Assembly: GCA_003539375.1 (NCBI GenBank)
Contig: DPPH01000020.1
Location: 1-19,918 of the forward strand
Source of the DNA: Clostridiales bacterium
GTDB taxonomy: Bacteria > Bacillota > Clostridia > Tissierellales > Dethiosulfatibacteraceae
Reading direction: 5' to 3'
Length of the DNA: 19,918 bases
The notes below the pieces were generated by a model. That model had not been told where the DNA came from. It searched no databases and saw only the letters and a program-made list of their open reading frames with translations. The first letter of the stretch is position 1; each line of letters begins with the position of its first letter. Below are positions 13,415 to 19,918 of this stretch, in pieces. The position numbers were made by a program, and so were the translations under genes.

Positions 13415-15274
13415 ATGAATATGCAAAAATTTATATTAGGAAGAAAAAACCATATTACAATAGTAAGTGCAATTTTAATAATAATTGCATTTGTCAGTAA
13501 ATTAGGCTTCGAAAACGAACAAATAGCCATATGGGCATTAGTAATTGCTTCAATTTTGGGAGTTTCACCTATTGCGATTCAAGCGTATCAAGCATTAAAA
13601 GTCAAAGTAGTTAGTATTGATGTTTTAGTTACCATTGCAGTTATCGGAGCCTTTATAGTTAGAAACTACGAAGAATCAGCAATTGTTACATTTTTATTTC
13701 TATTTGGAGCTTATCTAGAACAAAGGACACTTAATAAAACACGTTCTGCAATTAAAGAATTAACTCAAATGGCACCAGAAAGTGCCTTAAAACAAGTGGA
13801 AAATGGTGAGTTTGAAGAAGTAGAAATAGATGAAGTTGATGTAGGAGATATTTTGCTTGTTAAAACGGGTGCAAAAATCCCAGTTGACGGTACAGTGTTA
13901 ACAGGAGAAGGGCATATTAATGAAGCAAGTATTACAGGAGAAGCGGTTCCTGTAAGTAAAAAGAAAGATTCGGGGGTATATGCCGGAACAATTTTAGAAA
14001 ATGGAACTATTCAAATCACTGCTGATCGTGTAGGTGAGGATACTACTTTTGGTAAAATCATTGAGTTGGTTGAAGAAGCACAGGATTCAAAATCAGAAGC
14101 AGAACGTTTCATTGATAGATTTTCTAAATACTACACACCAGCTGTTTTAGTTCTCTCTTTTATTGTATGGATATTTTCAAGGGATATTGAACTTGCAATT
14201 ACAATATTAGTTTTAGGATGTCCAGGAGCATTGGTAATCGGTGTACCGGTTTCAAACGTCGCGGGGATTGGCAATGGAGCACGTCATGGAGTCCTTCTAA
14301 AAGGTAGCGAGGTTATTAGTGACTTTAGCAGACTAGATACCATGGTATTTGACAAAACAGGTACATTAACAATAGGAAATCCCAAAGTAGCTGATAAAGA
14401 AATTTATGCAGATAATGTATATGAAGTATTAGGGTATCTAGCAAGTGTTGAAAAGGAATCAGATCATCCATTAGCAAAAGCAGTTGTAGAATATATTGGA
14501 GATATAAAATTATATACAATTGAAAAAACAGATGTTGTAAAAGGTGGAGGAATTGTAGCTCATGTAGAAGGTCATAAAGTTGCAGTCGGTAATGTGGCAC
14601 TAATGGAGCAAGAAAATATTCTTTTAAGTGAAAAAGCTCGTGCAGATATTGCCAGATTTGAGAAAAATGGAAATTCACTTGTTTTAACATCAGTTGATGG
14701 TGAATTAAAAGCATTGATGGGTATTCGTGATCAAATTCGCCCGGGTGTAAAAGATGATCTTAAAAAGTTGAAAAAACTTGGTGTTAAAAATCTAGTAGTT
14801 CTTTCTGGTGATAACCAAGGAACAGTTGATTTAGTAGCACGTGAACTAGGACTTACAGAAGCTCATGGACATATGTTGCCAGAAGATAAAGCAACATATA
14901 TTAAAGAGTTACAAGAAAAAGGTCAAATTGTGGCATTTGTTGGAGATGGAGTAAATGATAGTCCTTCACTAGCTCTAGCACAAATTGGAATTGCTATGGG
15001 AAATGGAACAGATGTAGCAATCGAAACTTCAGATGTTGTTTTAATGAATTCAGATTTCAGCCGCTTGCCACATGCATTAGGTTTAACAAAAGCAACCGCT
15101 AATAACATGCTTCAAAATATTATTATTGCAGTAGGGGTTGTATTAGTCCTTCTTGCCAGCGTATTCTTTAGTGAATGGATGAACATGTCAATCGGTATGT
15201 TAGTACATGAAGCAAGTATATTAGTAGTGATTTTAAATGGTATGAGACTTCTTCGCTATAAATTAAGAAAATAA
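13415..15274 (+). CDS. P1B-type metal ATPase with CPG and HEAS motifs
   Basis: The 619-residue pump has no N-terminal HMA domain. Motifs: TGEA in the actuator domain (174-177), membrane metal motif C269-P-G (LGCPGALVIGVPVS), phosphorylated Asp313 in DKTGTLT, SDHPLAKA, GDGVNDSP (from 510) and HEAS in the last helices (598-601, MLVHEASILVV). The HEAS segment recalls the HEGG/HEGS motif of P1B-4 pumps (Fe2+, Co2+, Zn2+, such as PfeT and FrvA). P1B-4 pumps usually carry SPC, and P1B-1 and P1B-2 pumps CPC, so CPG is unusual. With a Ric-like partner and an Fnr-type promoter, iron efflux is the best guess. The ATG at 13415 (GTATGA context) follows GGGAGG closely; an in-frame ATG at 13421 may be the true start. 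The C-terminus is complete. Confidence 0.85.
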   Translation: MNMQKFILGRKNHITIVSAILIIIAFVSKLGFENEQIAIWALVIASILGVSPIAIQAYQALKVKVVSIDVLVTIAVIGAFIVRNYEESAIVTFLFLFGAYLEQRTLNKTRSAIKELTQMAPESALKQVENGEFEEVEIDEVDVGDILLVKTGAKIPVDGTVLTGEGHINEASITGEAVPVSKKKDSGVYAGTILENGTIQITADRVGEDTTFGKIIELVEEAQDSKSEAERFIDRFSKYYTPAVLVLSFIVWIFSRDIELAITILVLGCPGALVIGVPVSNVAGIGNGARHGVLLKGSEVISDFSRLDTMVFDKTGTLTIGNPKVADKEIYADNVYEVLGYLASVEKESDHPLAKAVVEYIGDIKLYTIEKTDVVKGGGIVAHVEGHKVAVGNVALMEQENILLSEKARADIARFEKNGNSLVLTSVDGELKALMGIRDQIRPGVKDDLKKLKKLGVKNLVVLSGDNQGTVDLVARELGLTEAHGHMLPEDKATYIKELQEKGQIVAFVGDGVNDSPSLALAQIGIAMGNGTDVAIETSDVVLMNSDFSRLPHALGLTKATANNMLQNIIIAVGVVLVLLASVFFSEWMNMSIGMLVHEASILVVILNGMRLLRYKLRK

Positions 15275-15289
15275 AAATAAATAAAATTC

Positions 15290-15331
15290 TTGATGTAAAT
15301 CAATTTATTATAGATAATAATAGTATATAAT
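15290..15331 (+). promoter_or_regulatory. Fnr/FLP box and promoter of the HMA gene
   Basis: TTGATGTAAATCAA (15290-15303) is a second perfect TTGAT-N4-ATCAA box. TATAAT (15326-15331) follows after exactly 22 bases, the same geometry as the upstream operon, predicting a start near 15338 and a box centre at -41.5. No recognisable -35 element is present. Confidence 0.8.
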
Positions 15332-15363
15332 ACAATTAACATAAACTAAAGGAGAGATGAAAA

Positions 15364-15597
15364 ATGCAAAAAGCAACAATTCAATTAGAAACATTAACAT
15401 GTCCATCATGTATGCAAAAAATAGAAAATGGAGTTAAATCATTAGATGGAGTAGACAAAAAAAGCATAAAGGTGCTATTTAATTCAAGTAAAGTAAGAGT
15501 GGAATATGATGATGAAAAAGTATCTATAAAAGATATTGAAAATGCCATCGATAAATTAGGATATGAAGTTATAAAATCTCAAGTAAAAGCTTTATAA
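15364..15597 (+). CDS. Small HMA-domain metallochaperone
   Basis: This 77-residue single-domain protein has the metal loop LTCPSCMQKIE (Cys13 and Cys16) and the family ending IENAIDKLGYEVIKSQVKAL. It is soluble, follows AAAGGAGAG, and has its own Fnr-type promoter 89 bases after the ATPase gene. It probably delivers metal to, or senses metal for, the CPG-motif ATPase, which has no HMA domain of its own. It is more divergent than a plain CopZ: an acidic/basic mixed second half replaces the usual loop. The metal is not determined by the sequence. Confidence 0.85.
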   Translation: MQKATIQLETLTCPSCMQKIENGVKSLDGVDKKSIKVLFNSSKVRVEYDDEKVSIKDIENAIDKLGYEVIKSQVKAL

Positions 15598-15686
15598 AAT
15601 AAGAGGGAATAAGTTTGGTTTTAATGATATCAGATGCTGGTTAATGTCATCTACTGTAAAGGACACAGTTACCAAGTTATAATGTC

Positions 15687-15736
15687 GTTGATATCTTCCC
15701 ACACACGAAAGCCCACAGTGGATATGTTCTCACAAA
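15687..15736 (+). repeat. Tandem att-like copies S7 and S8
   Basis: GATATCTTCCCACACA (15690-15705) and GATATGTTCTCACAAA (15721-15736) repeat at 31-base spacing, like the four-copy array at 4053-4163. The first reads VDIFPHT, the second VDMFSQ. Together with the following remnant they form a second scar of the same architecture. Confidence 0.6.
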
Positions 15737-15774
15737 GAGAATTTCTGATAAAAATATTTTGGTTACTAGTATTT

Positions 15775-15834
15775 GACAGCTATCCACTCATCTCAAAACA
15801 TGTGGAGACGGTAGTATTGCTGGAAAAGAGATGA
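15775..15834 (+). pseudogene. rlmD: rlmD-like C-terminal codons
   Basis: The frame reads DSYPLISKHVETVVLLEKR and TGA: 20 codons, the same length and layout as DSYQGNSKHVEAVCLLTRK at 4182-4241, with about two thirds of bases shared. No upstream methyltransferase sequence accompanies it. The longer frame back to 15634 is read-through of the repeat array and not a gene. Confidence 0.5.
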
Positions 15835-15997
15835 AACGTCATTAAGAAGAAAGAAGAATCTTAAATGACTTTCTAGAATACTACTGAATTTATGGATAGG
15901 TTGCCTAGTAAGTTGAATTATATATTAAAATGTTTAAATTAGCGAGTATAAAGTGATAGGTCAGGTTTTTAATTAAGTAATTGAGAGGGAGTTGATT

Positions 15998-16402
15998 ATG
16001 AAATATTTAGGATCATGTCTTTGTGGAGAAGTTACTTACGAAATAGAAGGAGATTTTGAAAATTTTTATCTTTGTCACTGTGAGAGATGTCGAAAAGACA
16101 CAGGTTCGGCCCATGCAGCCAATCTATTTTCTTCTACAGCCAAACTAAGGTGGCTGTCGGGTCAAGAAAAATCTAAAACATTTAATTTTCGTTCAGAAGG
16201 GCACATAAAAAGTTTTTGTACTAATTGTGGATCGGCTTTGCCAAATATTCAAATGAATGGAAAATTACTGGTTGTTCCTGCAGGAAGTATTGACAGTTAT
16301 ATAAACATAAGGCCGCAAGGACATATCTATTATGCAAGCAAAGCAAACTGGGATACTGAGCTTGAGAAAGTGCCAAAGTTTGAAGAACTCCCAAAAGAAT
16401 AA
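15998..16402 (+). CDS. GFA/CENP-V-family zinc protein
   Basis: This 134-residue protein has the GFA-fold cysteine pattern: CLCGEVTYEIEG at the start, CHCERCRKDTGS near residue 30 and CTNCGSALP near 75. These bind one or two zinc ions. The family is named for glutathione-dependent formaldehyde-activating enzyme, but the activity is poorly established and Firmicutes often lack glutathione, so I give no reaction. ATG at 15998 fits GAGGGAG 7 bases upstream better than the in-frame TTG at 15992. It is the first gene after the right-hand scar and is followed closely (21 bases) by the U32 gene. Confidence 0.85.
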   Translation: MKYLGSCLCGEVTYEIEGDFENFYLCHCERCRKDTGSAHAANLFSSTAKLRWLSGQEKSKTFNFRSEGHIKSFCTNCGSALPNIQMNGKLLVVPAGSIDSYINIRPQGHIYYASKANWDTELEKVPKFEELPKE

Positions 16403-16423
16403 CGAAAAGTATGGAGGAAAAAA

Positions 16424-18667
16424 ATGACTGAATTACTAGCTCCAGCAGGAAGTATGGAAGCTTTAAAAGCAGCAATTTCTAATGGTTGTGATGCAATATA
16501 CTTAGGAATGCAAAAATTTGGTGCACGGGCGTACTCGTCTAATTTCGATTTAGAAACTTTAAAAGAAGCGCTTATGTATGCACACCTAAGAAATGTAAAA
16601 ATATATGTTACAATGAACACAATAGTTTTCGAGAACGAAGTTGAAGAAATGAAAAAGCAGGTAAAGGAATTAAATGAAATCGGTGTTGACGGAATTATCA
16701 TCCAAGACCTAGCTGTTTTTGACTATGTAGTAAAAAACTTTATTGATATGGAAGCCCATTGTTCAACACAAATGGGAATTGACGATTTGGATGGAACTTT
16801 ATTATTACAGGAACTCGGTGCTAAAAGAGTTGTTCTATCTCGTGAAGTTGAGATTGAAAAGGCAAAAGAGATAAAAAGAAAAGCTGAAATACCATTAGAA
16901 ATTTTTGTACACGGAGCTTTATGTGTATCTTATTCTGGAAATTGTTTAATGTCTGGATTAATTGGTTATCGAAGCGGAAATCGTGGGAGATGTGTTGGTT
17001 CATGTCGTAAAGAATATGAACTAATTGATAAAACAACATATACAACTTTAGGAAAAAACTATATTCTATCTACTAAGGACTTAAACACAATCGATTATAT
17101 AGATGATTTAAAAGAAATGGATTCACTAAAAATAGAAGGACGAATGAAAGAACCTGCATATGTTGCTAATGTAGTATCAAAATATCGGATGGCCTTAGAT
17201 AATACTATAACTGAAGAAGATAAAGAAGATTTGAAGAAAACCTTCAATAGAACATACACCAAAGGATATCTATTTCATGAAGATAAGAAAGAAATTACTA
17301 ACATCTTAAGACCTAATAATTTTGGTTATGAAGTTGGGAGAATCAGCAGGATTTTTAAAGGTATGTATGAAATAACACTTAAAAGTACTTTAAATCAAAA
17401 TGATATAATTAGAATAAGTCATAACAATAAAGATGTTAATTTAACTGTTGTAAAACTACACGATAAGGATGGTAATTTAATCAACAAAGCAGATAGCCTC
17501 TGTTATATTAAAATAAAAGAAAAGTTGTCTATTGGGGACATAGTATATATAACTAAAAATTATTTATACTACAAAGAATTAGAGTCATCACTGGAAAAAG
17601 AGTTTAGACGGTTTAAATTGAACATTAGAGTATATGCATATCCAAATTCAAAACTAATAATTGATGCTGAAGGTTTAGGTTTTAATTTTTTATATGAGAG
17701 TGAGAATATACTAGACGAAGCAATTAATAATCCTACAACAAAAGAGCTGGTAATTAAACAATTTTCAAGATTAAATGATACTGTATTCGAACTTAGTCAT
17801 GTAGATTTTGAGGAATGCAATGCATTTATTCCAGCGAAACTATTAAATGAAGCAAGAAGAGATATTGTACAGGGTTTATATAACTTAAAGCTTAACAGCA
17901 AAAAGAAAAGAACAAAGTCTACAAAAGCTAAAGAAAAAATTAATTTTGAACCTGTTAAGTCATATCTTACTGCTTCTGTAACAACTAAAGAACAGTATGA
18001 TGCTTGTGTCAGCTGCGGGATTGAGGAAATTTATTTTAAAAATGTAATTAGAAGAAATCAGAATGATTATAAGGAAAAAGAAGGCTTTCTGTTAATAGGA
18101 GGATATGGTGGAATTTATCATTACAGAAAAACTAATCCTTTTATTACTGACTATTCCCTAAATGTTGTTAATTCAGATAGCTGCTATGAATTATATAAAT
18201 TAGGTGCAAAACGAGTAACTTTATCTTATGAATTGAACAAGAAACAAATTGAGGATTTAATTAGTTCCTATTATAAAAAAAATGACGGATATCCTTCGCT
18301 GGAAATGATTGTATATGGGAAGGCACCTCTGATGTTTATAAAATACTGTCCTTTGGAAAAAATGAATCAGTGCGGTACTTGTAGAAGATCGACTTATGAA
18401 CTTAAGGATAAGCAGGGAGCTTTCCCTATCATTTCTCATGATGATTGTACTACTACTATACTTAATGGAAAGACTTTGAACATTCTGGATGAGATAAAGA
18501 GCATAGAAGGAATAGAATCATTTAGATTAAACTTTACAGTTGAATCAAAGGACCAAGTTGTGGAAATAATTAATAAGGCTTTCGGCAAATTGAATGGCTC
18601 GATGAATAAAACTGTATTTAACCAAGAAACAGACACAAGAGGACATTTTAATAAAGAGATTTTGTAG
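16424..18667 (+). CDS. U32-family peptidase / RlhA-like protein
   Basis: This 747-residue protein opens with TELLAPAGSMEALKAAISNG, the U32 TIM-barrel start. The signature region is EIFVHGALCVSYSGNCLMSG followed by YRSGNRGRCVGSCRKEY (about 162-205), whose cysteines may hold a metal or cluster. The second half (about 390-740) is a DUF3656-like extension with KYCPLEKMNQCGTCRRS near 640. E. coli RlhA of this family hydroxylates 23S rRNA C2501; other members are annotated as collagenase-like peptidases. The two-domain length fits the RlhA-like branch. GGAGG lies 8 bases before the ATG. Exact activity is not shown by sequence alone. Confidence 0.88.
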   Translation: MTELLAPAGSMEALKAAISNGCDAIYLGMQKFGARAYSSNFDLETLKEALMYAHLRNVKIYVTMNTIVFENEVEEMKKQVKELNEIGVDGIIIQDLAVFDYVVKNFIDMEAHCSTQMGIDDLDGTLLLQELGAKRVVLSREVEIEKAKEIKRKAEIPLEIFVHGALCVSYSGNCLMSGLIGYRSGNRGRCVGSCRKEYELIDKTTYTTLGKNYILSTKDLNTIDYIDDLKEMDSLKIEGRMKEPAYVANVVSKYRMALDNTITEEDKEDLKKTFNRTYTKGYLFHEDKKEITNILRPNNFGYEVGRISRIFKGMYEITLKSTLNQNDIIRISHNNKDVNLTVVKLHDKDGNLINKADSLCYIKIKEKLSIGDIVYITKNYLYYKELESSLEKEFRRFKLNIRVYAYPNSKLIIDAEGLGFNFLYESENILDEAINNPTTKELVIKQFSRLNDTVFELSHVDFEECNAFIPAKLLNEARRDIVQGLYNLKLNSKKKRTKSTKAKEKINFEPVKSYLTASVTTKEQYDACVSCGIEEIYFKNVIRRNQNDYKEKEGFLLIGGYGGIYHYRKTNPFITDYSLNVVNSDSCYELYKLGAKRVTLSYELNKKQIEDLISSYYKKNDGYPSLEMIVYGKAPLMFIKYCPLEKMNQCGTCRRSTYELKDKQGAFPIISHDDCTTTILNGKTLNILDEIKSIEGIESFRLNFTVESKDQVVEIINKAFGKLNGSMNKTVFNQETDTRGHFNKEIL

Positions 18668-18779
18668 TGAAATTATAGTCTCAATCTATTAAAATATAAA
18701 TAAAGGTATTAATCTAGGAAGACAAGAATATTTTATTAATGAGGTATAAAATTAAAAATAAAACAAGAAGGTGAGTAAA

Positions 18780-19034
18780 ATGAAGGAAGTAACATTATAC
18801 ACTACAAGATTTTGTCCATATTGTATAAGAGCATTGAGGATGTTATCTAAAAAAGAAATTCCTTACAAGAATATAGATGTTAATAAGAATCAGGAGCTTT
18901 TTGAAGAAATTAAGAAAAAAACCGGAAGTGATACTGTTCCTCAAATTTTTATTGGAGAAGAGTTCATCGGGGGTTTCGATGAAATGAACAAGCTTGATAA
19001 AGAGGGTAAATTAGATTCTATGCTGGGAATTTAA
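18780..19034 (+). CDS. grxC: Glutaredoxin (GrxC-like)
   Basis: This 84-residue thioredoxin-fold protein has the dithiol site CPYC (12-15), the cis-proline TVPQIFIG and the GGFDE loop that contact glutathione in class I glutaredoxins. It reduces disulfides or deglutathionylates proteins in the cytosol. I chose ATG 18780 because AAGAAGGTGAG lies just upstream; a GTG at 18771 falls inside that ribosome binding site. It lies 112 bases after the U32 gene with no terminator between, so may be co-transcribed. Confidence 0.9.
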   Translation: MKEVTLYTTRFCPYCIRALRMLSKKEIPYKNIDVNKNQELFEEIKKKTGSDTVPQIFIGEEFIGGFDEMNKLDKEGKLDSMLGI

Positions 19035-19147
19035 GAAAAAGATAACAGGGATTAAAAAAATGGATAACAAACGCGGATTTTGAAAAGCAAATCAAATAAT
19101 TCGGGTCTGTCCAGATTTAATTATCAATATTAGATGTATTTTTAGAG

Positions 19148-19918
19148 TTATTTAGGTATATAAGTATAGTAGAGCACACCATTTTGTTCTTCTACATTTA
19201 TTTCCTTTAAAGCTCTAAGGTGTTCTAGGTGAGCATGTGCCTCACCAACTGCAAACCATTTTTGGGGTTTTGGAAAATCATCCCAATTTTTACTTTTTAT
19301 GTCCCAATGCATATTTTGAGCTACTGTTCTTACAGTGGCTCTTCCTAGTTTTTGTAAAGCATTCCTGACCTCATCTAGTCTATCCCTGTGGTGTCCATAC
19401 AGTTCTTTTATCCTTTTTTTATGATCATCTATTAAAAATCGGTGGGATGAAAACAAATATTCAATATCCATATTATAAACAAGGTCTAAACTTTCAAAAT
19501 ATTTTCCCAACATATCTCCATGCTTAGCTCCCCAATATGTAATATTTGGAGTTATTTTTCCAAGTATATGATCTCCACAAAATAATATTTTATGTTCTTC
19601 CTCATAAAGACCAACCATGCCAGGAGTATGTCCTTTTAAATCTATAATTTTAAACTTGTACTTATCAATTTCGATATATTTTCCTGGAATGGCAGGAATA
19701 TATTTGATTTTAGATTTTGTGCGATATTTAAATCCAGGATGTTGTTTGATATCAAGATTATCTTCCTTTAATCCTTGTAGAATTTCAGTTTTACTTAAAT
19801 TCTCCCAGAAAGGCTCAGATATACTCTTACTGCTATTTAATATTTCACCATCAACTTTACTAATATAAATAGATAGACCTAAATTTTCAAAATATGATGC
19901 TAATCCCGTATGGTCTGA
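19148..19918 (-). CDS. MBL-fold metallo-hydrolase (partial)
   Basis: The gene enters from the right edge and only its C-terminal 256 codons are in the window. The frame stays open to the edge and begins in SDHTGLASYFENLG, the tail of the HxHxDH zinc motif. Further ligands follow in LKGHTPGMVGLYEE (His), LFCGDHILGKITP (Asp) and LFSSHRF (His). A helical C-terminal extension (HHRDRLDEVRNALQKLGRAT) resembles the winged-helix tail of RNase-Z/LACTB2-like MBL hydrolases. Substrate is unknown. It converges on the glutaredoxin gene; I see no clear terminator between. Confidence 0.85.
   Translation of the reverse strand, partial: SDHTGLASYFENLGLSIYISKVDGEILNSSKSISEPFWENLSKTEILQGLKEDNLDIKQHPGFKYRTKSKIKYIPAIPGKYIEIDKYKFKIIDLKGHTPGMVGLYEEEHKILFCGDHILGKITPNITYWGAKHGDMLGKYFESLDLVYNMDIEYLFSSHRFLIDDHKKRIKELYGHHRDRLDEVRNALQKLGRATVRTVAQNMHWDIKSKNWDDFPKPQKWFAVGEAHAHLEHLRALKEINVEEQNGVLYYTYIPK

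Noticed and set aside
14325..14714. 129-codon minus-strand frame opposite the ATPase
   Set aside because: The Leu/His-rich protein is a mirror of the ATPase coding strand, which carries all catalytic motifs.
15634..15834. 66-codon plus-strand frame as a gene
   Set aside because: It reads through both att-like copies and the rlmD-like ending; only its last 20 codons resemble a protein. There is no RBS of note.

Overview
The window looks like an accessory island from a low-GC, probably anaerobic Firmicute (Clostridia/Tissierellia-like, by inference). The DNA is strongly A+T-rich, ribosome binding sites are GGAGG-type, and protein families are typical of Firmicutes. They include a CadC/CadA pair, a CopZ N-domain protein, a VanZ-like protein, a Vat acetyltransferase, an FLP-type Crp/Fnr regulator, an IS256 element and a U32 protein. 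TAA, TAG and TGA all act as stops. Only the last part (about 15.9-19.9 kb) reads as undisturbed chromosome.

Layout. 1-800: gene-poor, with one att-like motif, a transposon-end-like repeat patch, a terminator and a long hairpin. 735-4047: a metal module, with a consensus promoter and palindromic operator ahead of a CadC-like repressor, then a small HMA protein, a CadA-type P1B-2 ATPase, a terminator, and a CopZ N-domain protein. 4053-4264: tandem att-like repeats and broken C-terminal codons that I read as rlmD 3' ends. 4411-6470: a TetR-like repressor diverging from a four-helix membrane protein over a clear promoter and operator, then a decayed vgb fragment and an intact vat-type gene. 6555-8990: a DUF5946-like gene broken by an in-frame TGA and a VanZ-like gene between 35-bp direct repeats, then more rlmD-like debris. 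9071-10810: an inverted att-like core, multi-repeat DNA, an intact ANT-like nucleotidyltransferase, a truncated methyltransferase and two remnants of integrative-element genes. 10807-15597: a Crp/Fnr regulator, an IS256 element, and two transcription units (Ric-like protein plus CPG-motif ATPase; HMA protein). Each unit starts with a perfect TTGAT-N4-ATCAA box placed identically relative to its -10 element. 15687-15834: a second att-like scar. 15998-end: GFA protein, U32 peptidase/RNA hydroxylase family protein, glutaredoxin and a partial MBL-fold hydrolase.

How it fits together. The strongest unexplained signal is a dispersed 16-bp core (GATATSTTCYCACAAA-like) with nearby codons for HVExVxLL. 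Both resemble the 3' end of rlmD (23S rRNA uracil methyltransferase), a known target of integrative elements. These scars lie between functional modules, so the island looks like repeated integrations at one kind of att site, with element backbones lost and resistance or metal cargo kept. No integrase is in view. The second theme is a small FLP-type regulon linking a His-rich Crp/Fnr regulator, a shortened di-iron repair-like protein, an unusual CPG/HEAS P-type ATPase and a metallochaperone. An IS256 copy entered the regulon's first operator, and the target duplication kept that operator intact.
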